This document shows positions 1 through 7,216 of a stretch of 27,715 nt of DNA, in pieces. The notes under the pieces are model-generated. The model saw only the letters and a program-made list of their open reading frames with translations, ran no database searches and had not been told where the DNA came from. This stretch comes from Waddlia sp964635295 (GTDB taxonomy: Bacteria; Chlamydiota; Chlamydiia; Chlamydiales; Waddliaceae), in contig CAZWOB010000024.1 in assembly GCA_964635295.1 (NCBI GenBank), positions 1 through 27,715 of the forward strand. Reading direction: 5' to 3'. Positions within the stretch are counted from its first letter, which is position 1. Each line of letters starts with the position of its first letter. The position numbers and the translations under genes are program-made.

Positions 1-50
1 CTGCATGTCCGGTTTGATGAGGGGGAGGGGTAACGCCCTCCCTACTCTAC
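1..50 (+). mobile_element. 3' end of a group II intron (domain V 3' strand and domain VI)
   Basis: The first 15 bases fit the 3' strand of a group II intron domain V. After a short linker, bases 19-47 fold as domain VI: GGGAGGG (23-29) pairs with CCCTCCC (36-42) across a GTAACG loop, G22 wobbles with T43, and GAG (19-21) pairs with CTC (45-47). This leaves A44 as a single bulged adenosine, the expected lariat branch point, about 6-7 bases from a 3' boundary ending in CTAC near base 50. The intron body and any reverse transcriptase would lie to the left of the window. The fold is read by eye; the family assignment is inference. Confidence 0.62.
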
Positions 51-152
51 TGTTCTCTGTGGTGGTCCAATTCACAAACTTTTAGGTATATCTTTTAGAC
101 GTCTCGAAATCTCTTTAATCATTCTTAATAACCCTATTTTATCCTCTTTGCC

Positions 153-1142
153 ATGTCTTCGTTAGTATTAGGATCTCATTTTACCCACCGCGTCCCAGAG
201 GAAGTCTCAGGATTTGACAGGGAAGTGCATGGAAAGCTCTACCTCAGCGGAACAGGCTTTGTTTTCCAATCGCAATCGAAACCTGTCCTTTGGGTGAAAT
301 TCCTTGGGCTTGCTGTCTCTTTGCCTTTTCGAGCAATGATCAATAAAGTGTGCCAGGCGGTTCTTCACGTGTTCGGACGCAACATCCCAAACGAAGGCGC
401 CTACGATCTTCCCCACCTTTTTTATCTTTCCGGCATCGCCTGGAAAGGGGTGTTCGGCTGGAAACTGACACTGGCCGAACGTGCGTTGCAATTCGCTTTG
501 CAGGAACTGGGCTACCACTACGCTTCGTGTGAGGAAGCGATGGAACAGAGCCGTTCCGATCGCTTGACATCCGGGTATTACGCCGCTCCCTGCATGCACC
601 CTCTGGGCGGGCAGGATGAGTATCAGCAGTCCGCACTTATTTATCAAAATAGACACCGGATAGAAAGGGAACTTGGTGATATCAGATTAGAGCGGGAGTA
701 TCGCCAAAAGGCGAACGGATCCTGGACGGATTGGTTTTCCTCAATGAGCATGCAACGTTCAGAGCGATGTCAGGAAATGAGCGACGAGATGGTCGAAGCA
801 AGATATGAAAATCTTCAACGTCAAATCGCACACTTGTCGAGGCTTGAAGGCCGAGTCAAACGGTATGCTGATATCGCTGTCGTGAAACAGCACGGCTGTT
901 TGCGTGCAAAGGCTGTTGCCAATCATGCTCTCGAGTCTACGACCGATACGATCACAAGCGCGCTTGTTGAAGAGACTGCCAGGGTCGATTGCTGTGGTCA
1001 GACATGCTATCGGGAAAAGCGGATCTGCTGCTGCGTTCACAAGATCGATTGCTGTGATGCGATCACTTGCTGGGCAATTGACTGTATCTGTTGTATGCTT
1101 TGCTTCAGCCCCGCAACAGGAGATTGCTGCATTGTTGCCTGA
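153..1142 (+). CDS. Orphan protein with Cys-rich tail ending in a CaaX-like motif
   Basis: A 329-residue protein of no family I recognise. It has no signal peptide; a moderately hydrophobic stretch lies near residues 45-70, and the middle (about 165-260) is charged and helical. The last ~51 residues contain 15 cysteines, with DCC or similar doublets. A 12-base word recurs exactly 60 bases apart (985-996 and 1045-1056), so the tail looks like two diverged 20-residue repeats. The protein ends Cys-Cys-Ile-Val-Ala, so its last four residues (CIVA) match a eukaryotic CaaX prenylation box with extra cysteines in front. If delivered to a host cell it could be prenylated and palmitoylated; this is inference. 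The ATG at 153 has no good Shine-Dalgarno, so the start is uncertain. Its end overlaps the next gene by 11 bases. Confidence 0.75.
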   Translation: MSSLVLGSHFTHRVPEEVSGFDREVHGKLYLSGTGFVFQSQSKPVLWVKFLGLAVSLPFRAMINKVCQAVLHVFGRNIPNEGAYDLPHLFYLSGIAWKGVFGWKLTLAERALQFALQELGYHYASCEEAMEQSRSDRLTSGYYAAPCMHPLGGQDEYQQSALIYQNRHRIERELGDIRLEREYRQKANGSWTDWFSSMSMQRSERCQEMSDEMVEARYENLQRQIAHLSRLEGRVKRYADIAVVKQHGCLRAKAVANHALESTTDTITSALVEETARVDCCGQTCYREKRICCCVHKIDCCDAITCWAIDCICCMLCFSPATGDCCIVA

Positions 1143-1764
1143 ACCTAAAATCCTCTACGAAGACAACCACCTACTCGTTCTGGACAAGCCGCATGGGATG
1201 TTGACGCAGCCGAGCGGTACCGACCAGATCAGCCTCGAAGAGATCGGCAAGGAGTGGCTGAAAAAGACCTATGATAAAAAGGGCAATGTCTTTCTGGAGG
1301 CCATTCATCGTCTGGACCAAGCGGCATCCGGCATTGTCGTCTTCGCCAAGACAAGTAAGGCATTAAGCCGATTGATGCGGGCAATTCGGGAGAAAAAGGT
1401 TAAAAAGTTCTACCGCGCTCAAGTGGAGTCCGCCCCAAGAGAAGAAAGCGGGCGATTGGTCCATTATTTAGCGCACCGGGATCGCCGTGCGGAAGTTGTC
1501 CCAAAGGAGGACCCGGATGCGAAATATGCCGCTTTGACCTACGAAGTCGTTGAATGGGGGGACTACCCCGTCCTTAAAATTGATCTGGAAACCGGCAGGT
1601 ATCATCAAATCCGGTGTCAGCTTTCTGCAATCGGCTGCCCGATTCTCGGAGATAAAAAATATGGGAGCACGGTCGCGATTTCTGAACCGGGGATTGCTCT
1701 TAAACATAATAGAATGGAGGTTCCCCATCCGATAACCGGTGAGGTCATTATTATAAATAGTTAA
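1132..1764 (+). CDS. Short RluA-family pseudouridine synthase
   Basis: A 210-residue RNA pseudouridine synthase of the RluA/TruC type, converting uridine to pseudouridine in rRNA or tRNA. The family motif HRLD is at residues 59-62, with Asp62 the expected catalytic aspartate, followed by ASGIVVFAKT. The later GRYHQIRCQL (155-164) matches the family's GRTHQIR motif. There is no S4 domain. The frame is open from 904, but homology begins only at PKILYEDNHLLVLDKP. TTG at 1132 lies 9 bases after AGGAG (1118-1122), so I take TTG as the start. The frame upstream of that is a shadow of the preceding gene. The 11-base overlap with that gene's stop suggests translational coupling. The RNA target cannot be told from sequence. 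Confidence 0.85.
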   Translation: MLPEPKILYEDNHLLVLDKPHGMLTQPSGTDQISLEEIGKEWLKKTYDKKGNVFLEAIHRLDQAASGIVVFAKTSKALSRLMRAIREKKVKKFYRAQVESAPREESGRLVHYLAHRDRRAEVVPKEDPDAKYAALTYEVVEWGDYPVLKIDLETGRYHQIRCQLSAIGCPILGDKKYGSTVAISEPGIALKHNRMEVPHPITGEVIIINS

Positions 1765-1851
1765 TAATTATTTTAATTAACACTCTTTACGTAATTTTAA
1801 CATTTATTTGATAGATTCTAACTTATTAAATATTTAAAAGAGGATTTTCAT

Positions 1852-4086
1852 ATGCCTTCAACAATTTCTACATTATTAGATTCACATCACGTTTTTCACC
1901 CTAAGCAGATGGATGCCATCGGCGAGCGTCAAAAGCCGACATTTCTCCGTCGCATTTTAGGGATTGCACTGGTTGCTTTGAGCGTTCCCTTTACATTGGG
2001 TATTGGAACGGTTTTTTTAACTTATTGGGCGCATCGCAAAGTCGTGCATATTGAAAAGGAAAACCGCTCTGATTTGGACCAGCGGGTTCAAGATCTTTTT
2101 GGAGAAAGAGTTGATGGTGAAGCTCCAACAGAAGCTGAAGTTAACTTTTCCGCTGCCGTGAAGGGAATTCAAACGGGCGGCAGCCAATCATTCATGTCAG
2201 CGATTCAGCAACTTTCTGAAGACTACAATGAATGTGCGTTTGAAGCCAATGCATTAATGGAAGCGGCGATCGCACATGATAATGTTCCTGCTGCAATTGC
2301 ACTGATGAATCGCTATGAAAATGTGAAAATTTCTCTTTTCGATGTTAAAAGCGCTCGCATGGCAAAGGCGCTCATCAAGCACACAAAAGAAGAAGACCGG
2401 CAGGCGTTGCTTGATAAGAAAAATACAGTTGGTGATACCGCCTTGCATGTGCAGCAAAACTTATCTGTTATTAAGGAATTAGCTAAGGCTGGCGCAGAAT
2501 TTATCCCTAACGGGAAATTAAGTCCTTTGCATACTTGTCGCGATCCTGAGATCGCCAAATTCTTCATCAAGCACTACGGATCAATAATAAAAGCGAGTGA
2601 CAATATCGATAATATGGCAGACATTGTGGTGGGAGATGGCCCTACTGCATTATTGACCACACCTCCGGCTGTGATGCGGGTGCTGATCGAAAATGGTGCA
2701 GATGTAAATCAAAAATTACCAACCGGTGAAACGGTCCTCTTCCGGTTCACTGAAGACCCTTTCTGCAATGACCCTGAGCTGATCAAGCTGATCCTTTCCA
2801 AATTCGAAGATGCCGATGAGAAAAAGCAATTTGTCAACCAGGTTATCAATGGTTATTCCATTCTCAAAAAGCTGATCCAAAGCGAAAACGCCAACGTTGA
2901 AGTTGTTCAGGCTTTGATCGACGCAGGCGCGAATTATCCAGAGCTTCAAGAAGGTAATTCCCCTCTGATGTTTGTGAAAAAGCCGGAAGTGGCTGCTTGC
3001 TTGATCGATGCTTACGATGTTGAGTTATTAGATAAACAAAATAAAGCAGGCGTTTCACCTTTATTCACAGTGAAGGATGCCGAAGTATTAAAACTGATGA
3101 TCGAAAAAGGTTTCGCCGTCGACGTCAAGGATCCAAATGGCAATACGATTCTTCACCTTTTGTCATCGGACCGATTAAAGAGTTATCCAGAGCTGGCCGA
3201 GTTAATCCTTAGTAAGATTGAGGATGTAGATGAGAAAAAAGCACTTGTCAATGTGGCAAACAACCAGGGGATTACTGCGCTGGGTTACGTTCAGCTTTTA
3301 GTTGTTGTCAAAGCATTGGTAGAAGCTGGCGCTGAAGCTCCTCAGCAAAACACATGGATCCATTGCAAAGATCCCGAGATTGCTGGATACCTGATGGACA
3401 AGTTTGGCGCTACAATCAATGAAAAAGTGGTTGCTGACGAGATGATCAGTCCTCTGCTTTTGGTTAAAAATGCCGAGGTCTTGAGAGTGTTGATTAATAA
3501 AGGGCTCGATGTGAAAGCTGTCGATCCAAAAACAGGCAGAACGATTCTTCATCGCGTATCAGAAGATTGGTTTTCAGAAGATTGGTTTAATGAAGATGCG
3601 GACTTGGTCACTTTGATCCTTAATAAAGTCGATGAAGCGGAAAGGAGTGACTTTGTTAAGTTGAAGGCGAAGCTTTTTGATGCTGAAAATGCTGCTGAAG
3701 CGAACGCTCTTTCCTTCGCAAAAAGTGTAGGTGTTGCCAAGGTCTTGATTGCCGCCGGAATCGATCCAAAGGAGTTAGATACCGGCAATGGAAACGCGCT
3801 ATTTGGGAACATTTCCGCAGATGTTGCGCAATTCTTGATCGATGAACATGGTGTTGAGAGAGACCACAAGCTTCGGGATGGAACAGAGGCAATCCATTAC
3901 GTTGGCAAGGACATCGAAATAGCCAAGGTGTTGATGGGCGACCGCCGCAGCGACCACGATTGGGGTCATGGTGTCAAGCGTCCAAGAATATTGGAAAATC
4001 CAGAATTTGCCGCATGGCTTGCAGCAAGGGAAGCTCCAGCATTGCCTCCTGCTGATCTAGATGATGATAGTAGCGACAGCGATTAA
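1852..4086 (+). CDS. Membrane-anchored ankyrin-like repeat protein (paralogue A)
   Basis: A 744-residue protein with one hydrophobic segment (about 35-60) followed by basic HRKVVH (61-66), then ankyrin-like repeats almost to the end. Units carry AGAE, SPLF, KDPEIA and TILH signatures, but many are shorter than the 33-residue ankyrin consensus because the first helix is trimmed. Units are grouped in a higher-order repeat: the PELxxLILSK element recurs at bases 2773, 3187 and 3598, every 137-138 residues. The C-terminus carries a conserved SDHDWG motif, then an acidic Asp/Ser tail. It is paralogous along its length to the protein at 4841-7216. AGAGG 10 bases upstream supports the ATG. A host-interaction role is likely for the family; partner and secretion route are unknown. 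Confidence 0.88.
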   Translation: MPSTISTLLDSHHVFHPKQMDAIGERQKPTFLRRILGIALVALSVPFTLGIGTVFLTYWAHRKVVHIEKENRSDLDQRVQDLFGERVDGEAPTEAEVNFSAAVKGIQTGGSQSFMSAIQQLSEDYNECAFEANALMEAAIAHDNVPAAIALMNRYENVKISLFDVKSARMAKALIKHTKEEDRQALLDKKNTVGDTALHVQQNLSVIKELAKAGAEFIPNGKLSPLHTCRDPEIAKFFIKHYGSIIKASDNIDNMADIVVGDGPTALLTTPPAVMRVLIENGADVNQKLPTGETVLFRFTEDPFCNDPELIKLILSKFEDADEKKQFVNQVINGYSILKKLIQSENANVEVVQALIDAGANYPELQEGNSPLMFVKKPEVAACLIDAYDVELLDKQNKAGVSPLFTVKDAEVLKLMIEKGFAVDVKDPNGNTILHLLSSDRLKSYPELAELILSKIEDVDEKKALVNVANNQGITALGYVQLLVVVKALVEAGAEAPQQNTWIHCKDPEIAGYLMDKFGATINEKVVADEMISPLLLVKNAEVLRVLINKGLDVKAVDPKTGRTILHRVSEDWFSEDWFNEDADLVTLILNKVDEAERSDFVKLKAKLFDAENAAEANALSFAKSVGVAKVLIAAGIDPKELDTGNGNALFGNISADVAQFLIDEHGVERDHKLRDGTEAIHYVGKDIEIAKVLMGDRRSDHDWGHGVKRPRILENPEFAAWLAAREAPALPPADLDDDSSDSD
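3559..3588 (+). repeat. 15-bp in-frame tandem duplication in ankyrin gene A
   Basis: The 15-base unit TCAGAAGATTGGTTT occurs twice in a row, giving a duplicated Ser-Glu-Asp-Trp-Phe. The paralogue has no counterpart at this position, so the insertion is probably a slippage event after the two genes diverged. The reading frame is kept. Confidence 0.9.
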
Positions 4087-4121
4087 TTTGCTGTAGACTT
4101 TTACCATTCTAAAGCTTTCAT

Positions 4122-4157
4122 AAATCCGGGTTGATGTAAATCTTCCCGGATTTTTTT
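4122..4157 (+). terminator. Rho-independent terminator after ankyrin gene A
   Basis: A perfect 9-bp stem, AAATCCGGG (4122-4130) with CCCGGATTT (4145-4153), is separated by a 14-base loop and runs into a T-rich stretch to 4157. It lies 35 bases after the stop of the ankyrin gene, so that gene probably forms its own transcript. Confidence 0.85.
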
Positions 4158-4215
4158 ATCGTTTCGTTTACTATTCCTCCAAACTCAGGATTCTATGACC
4201 AATTGAACAGGATAA

Positions 4216-4256
4216 GCAGGATAGCCTGCGGCTGCAGGATGGGTAACTTTTCCTGC
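4216..4256 (+). repeat. Alternating GCAGG/CCTGC pentamers on a 9-base grid
   Basis: GCAGG (4216), CCTGC (4225), GCAGG (4234) and CCTGC (4252) alternate in orientation at spacings of 9, 9 and 18 bases. Several mutually exclusive hairpins are possible; the longest pairs AGCAGGA (4215-4221) with TCCTGCT (4251-4257). It lies between the terminator of ankyrin gene A and the promoter of the next gene. No T tract follows, so it is not a classical terminator, and its role is unknown. Confidence 0.5.
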
Positions 4257-4266
4257 TATTGGTACA

Positions 4267-4280
4267 AAAAACCGGTTTTT
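4267..4280. promoter_or_regulatory. 14-bp palindrome upstream of the 4310 promoter
   Basis: AAAAACCGGTTTTT is a perfect 14-bp palindrome that ends 29 bases before the -35 box of the strong promoter at 4310. It could be an operator or an A/T-tract element acting on that promoter. There is no direct evidence of a binding protein. Confidence 0.35.
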
Positions 4281-4309
4281 AGGAAAAAAATAAGAATATA
4301 ACAAATATT

Positions 4310-4337
4310 TTGAAAATTGAAATAGTTATGCTATAAT
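4310..4337 (+). promoter_or_regulatory. Strong sigma70-like promoter for the 4358 gene
   Basis: TTGAAA (4310-4315) and TATAAT (4332-4337) are separated by 16 bases. A TG at 4329-4330 makes an extended -10 element. Transcription would start near 4344, giving a very short leader that includes the GGAGGGAG ribosome binding site. It is the best consensus promoter in the window. Confidence 0.75.
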
Positions 4338-4357
4338 GACCATATGGAGGGAGTTAT

Positions 4358-4753
4358 ATGCAAATACTATATTCTATTGTCATTTTTTTGCTAATAGGCA
4401 TGAATTCAATGGCTTGGGGAGAAGAAAGGGTTGCTGAAACCCTTGAAAATGTTGATTTCATCATTGAAAATTTACGGGATGGAGAGGGCAACATCTACGG
4501 GGAGTCCTATTATGCGAAAAATAACAACGACTATCCGATGCGGATTTCCATGGAGCTTGTCCAGGCTGAAAATGTGGATCCAAAAATTATTCCTTATACT
4601 GTGATTATGGAGCCTGAAGACCGCATTCTTTTGGGGTCGGTTGTCAAGAACGACTCCGAAAAGGACGCTGTCTGGAAGTATCAGTGGGAAGTGGAGCCCG
4701 ACCTGCATGACCTGAATGTTGAAAAGCTCGAAATGTGCAGCAAGTATTTATAA
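4358..4753 (+). CDS. Small secreted beta-sandwich-like protein
   Basis: A 131-residue protein with an N-terminal hydrophobic signal sequence (about residues 1-20, cleavage plausible after SMAWG). GGAGGGAG lies just upstream of the ATG. The mature part has the pattern YAKNNNDYPMRISMELVQAEN, then PYTVIMEPEDRILLG, then KYQWEVEPD. This resembles the small beta-sandwich domain found ahead of the catalytic domain in some periplasmic M23 peptidases; here it stands alone. That relation is from recall of motif shape and is weak. It sits alone between a terminator and the second ankyrin gene, with its own strong promoter, and probably acts in the periplasm or outside the cell. Function unknown. Confidence 0.78.
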   Translation: MQILYSIVIFLLIGMNSMAWGEERVAETLENVDFIIENLRDGEGNIYGESYYAKNNNDYPMRISMELVQAENVDPKIIPYTVIMEPEDRILLGSVVKNDSEKDAVWKYQWEVEPDLHDLNVEKLEMCSKYL

Positions 4754-4840
4754 GGTATTAAACCTGGTTCGAATACGGTGGCAATATAGGAGAGAGATCA
4801 GTATCATTCTAACTTGCTAATTACAAACCAGGCAAGTTTC

Positions 4841-7216
4841 ATGGTCCAGACTCTCTCCACTTTTTTTGATTCCAAGCATTTTTTTCATCCCACACAAAAA
4901 CCTGAAGAGAAAAAATTCGATCATCCCTCCCTACAACGTCGGATCGCCGGTGTCATTCTGGCGGTTTTTTCCGTCGTGTTTACCTTGGGGATTGCGACCA
5001 TTTTCTATGGCTATTGGGCGCATCGGAAAGTTGTCCATGTTGAAAAACAGCACCGCTCCGATCTTGAGAAGAGGGTCCAGGAGGTCTTTGGAAAAAAGAT
5101 CGAAGGGACAGAGTCTACAGATGCGGAAGATAAGTTCGCAGGTGTTGTTAAGGCGATTCAAAGAAACAGCGTAAAGACAGTGGCAACAGCGATCGATCAG
5201 CTTCCAGATGACTTTCTCCAGGCAGATGCTTTAATGCGTATGGCGTTCGAGTATGATCATGTCTCCGCCGCCACCGCCCTCATGAAAAAATATGAAGATA
5301 TCGCAATTCCTCTAACAGAGGTTAAGAGTGTCCGCATGGTGAAAGTAATGATGCGGGAAACACCTGAAGATAAGAAAGCACTGCGATTGAACGGTCGCGA
5401 TGCCGACGGGAACACCGCACTGCATCTGCAGACAAATTTAGAAGTTGTCAAAGCCTTGGCTGAAGCGGGAGCTGAATATCTACCTAATCATGAAGGTATC
5501 TTACCTCTGCATACGTGCACGGATCCTGAAATCGCCGAGTTTTTGATCGATCACTTTGGGGACGGCATTTTAAATTTAGGCCAACATTCTCCACTATTTA
5601 CCGTACCTCCGTCTGTGATGAGGGTAATGATTGAAAGGGGAGCGGACGTGACGGTTCTTGATGATGATAGAACGATCCTTTTTAGATTTATTGAAGACGC
5701 ATTTTGCAATGATGTCGAGCTGATGGAATTGATCTTGTCCAAGATTCAGGATGATAAGGTCAAGGAGAGTTATGTCAACTTACCCTATGAATTGGAACAT
5801 GATGAGGTTTTCCCACTTACTGCTTTGGCTTGTCATCCGAATGCAAACATCGCAATCATCAAACTGCTAGTTGAGGCGGGAGCTAAATATAAATTCAATT
5901 CAGAGGACTGGGAACAGCTAAAGGACCCCGACATTGTCAGGTATCTTGTCCAACAATTTAACGATAAAGTGAAATCAAAAATAATACTTCGTAACATGAC
6001 CAGTCCATTGTTCCTGGTCAAAGATGCCGAACTATTGAAAGTGTTGGTTGAGGAGGGGCTCGATGTCCAGGCGAAAGATAGCGATGATAACTCAATCCTT
6101 CATCATTTAGGAGAGCCGCATTATCGAGATCATCCAGAACTTGTTTCTCTAATCGTTGGTCAAGTGCCGGAGTCGGAAAGAAAGGCATTTGTTAATCAAT
6201 CTGATGATTATTCATCTTTAACAGCTTTGGAAAGGAATCCAGGAATAGAGATCATGAGGGCATTGAAAGAAGCTGGTGCAAAAATTCCCTCTCGCCGATT
6301 ACATAGCGGGATCGATCTTGAATTATTGAAAAATTTGGTGGCGGTTTTTGGGAATGAAATCCTTGAGGCTCGCAGAGAAGATTATGGAGAAACTCCTATT
6401 TTTGGTAATCATACAGCTGAAGTTCTCACTTACATGATCGAGCAGGGTGCAGACGTAAAAGCTCGAAATAATAGCAATGGAACGATCCTCCATCGAATAG
6501 CTTGGCGGGATATACCCGATGGCGCCGAGCTTGTCCGCTTAATTGTCAGTAAAATGGATGAATCGGAAAGGGTGGAATTTGTGAACTCTAAAGACAGTTA
6601 TGGTCAAGCTCCAGCTTCATGTGTTAAAACAGAAGTGGAACTTCTCAGAGCTCTTAAGGATGCAGGTGCTGAGTACCCCGTCAGTACAATTGGCTATACG
6701 CCATTGCACTTCAGTAAAGATCTGCGAACGACAAAAATGTACGTGGAAGTGTTTGGGCAAGGGATTGTCAATCAGCAAGATAACTTTGGTCAAACACCAA
6801 TTTTTTGCGATCACCCAGCTGAAGTGATGGAGTATCTGATCGAGCAGGGAGCGGATTTAAAACATGAACTCCGAGGAAAAAATGCCCTATATTATGCAAA
6901 GGATGTTGAGGTTGCGAAGCTTTTCATCAAGAATGGGATTGATCCTCAATCTGTAACAAAGAGTGGTGAAAATCTCTTGTGCGGTTATATTTCAGCAGAA
7001 GTTGCTCGGTATTTGATCGATAGACATGGTCTGGATATCCACCAAAAAGACAACTCCAATAAGGAACCAATCCATCACGTTTCAAAAGATAACATTGAAT
7101 TGGCGAAAGTGTTGATCGGGAACCGTAAGAGCGACCACGATTGGGGAGGGGTTGTTCCTAGAGTGATGAAAAATCCTGATTTTATTAACTTGCTAAGTGA
7201 GCGGGAGGCTAATTGA
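4841..7216 (+). CDS. Membrane-anchored ankyrin-like repeat protein (paralogue B)
   Basis: A 791-residue paralogue of the protein at 1852-4086. Started at ATG 4841, the two N-termini align without a gap: STFFDS matches STLLDS, hydrophobic segments both fall at about 35-60, and HRKVVH at 61-66. The frame also opens at TTG 4814, but that codon lies inside a block shared with the non-coding leader of paralogue A, so 4841 is preferred. The ribosome binding site is weak. Ankyrin-like units form ~130-140-residue super-modules (the xELxxLIxxK element at 5714, 6134 and 6524), followed by a partial module and the conserved SDHDWG end. It lacks the acidic tail of paralogue A. Its last 8 bases overlap the convergent methionine synthase gene. 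A candidate host-interaction protein by family resemblance. Confidence 0.87.
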   Translation: MVQTLSTFFDSKHFFHPTQKPEEKKFDHPSLQRRIAGVILAVFSVVFTLGIATIFYGYWAHRKVVHVEKQHRSDLEKRVQEVFGKKIEGTESTDAEDKFAGVVKAIQRNSVKTVATAIDQLPDDFLQADALMRMAFEYDHVSAATALMKKYEDIAIPLTEVKSVRMVKVMMRETPEDKKALRLNGRDADGNTALHLQTNLEVVKALAEAGAEYLPNHEGILPLHTCTDPEIAEFLIDHFGDGILNLGQHSPLFTVPPSVMRVMIERGADVTVLDDDRTILFRFIEDAFCNDVELMELILSKIQDDKVKESYVNLPYELEHDEVFPLTALACHPNANIAIIKLLVEAGAKYKFNSEDWEQLKDPDIVRYLVQQFNDKVKSKIILRNMTSPLFLVKDAELLKVLVEEGLDVQAKDSDDNSILHHLGEPHYRDHPELVSLIVGQVPESERKAFVNQSDDYSSLTALERNPGIEIMRALKEAGAKIPSRRLHSGIDLELLKNLVAVFGNEILEARREDYGETPIFGNHTAEVLTYMIEQGADVKARNNSNGTILHRIAWRDIPDGAELVRLIVSKMDESERVEFVNSKDSYGQAPASCVKTEVELLRALKDAGAEYPVSTIGYTPLHFSKDLRTTKMYVEVFGQGIVNQQDNFGQTPIFCDHPAEVMEYLIEQGADLKHELRGKNALYYAKDVEVAKLFIKNGIDPQSVTKSGENLLCGYISAEVARYLIDRHGLDIHQKDNSNKEPIHHVSKDNIELAKVLIGNRKSDHDWGGVVPRVMKNPDFINLLSEREAN

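Noticed and set aside
207..656. Long minus-strand frame opposite the orphan gene
   Set aside because: It mirrors codon structure of the plus-strand gene, with no ribosome binding site or recognisable protein features.
904..1131. N-terminal extension of the pseudouridine synthase frame
   Set aside because: It lies antiphase inside the orphan gene, has no homology to RluA proteins and no ribosome binding site at 904.
4814..4840. TTG start for ankyrin paralogue B
   Set aside because: The TTG falls within a block shared with the non-coding leader of paralogue A; starting at 4841 aligns both N-termini without gaps.
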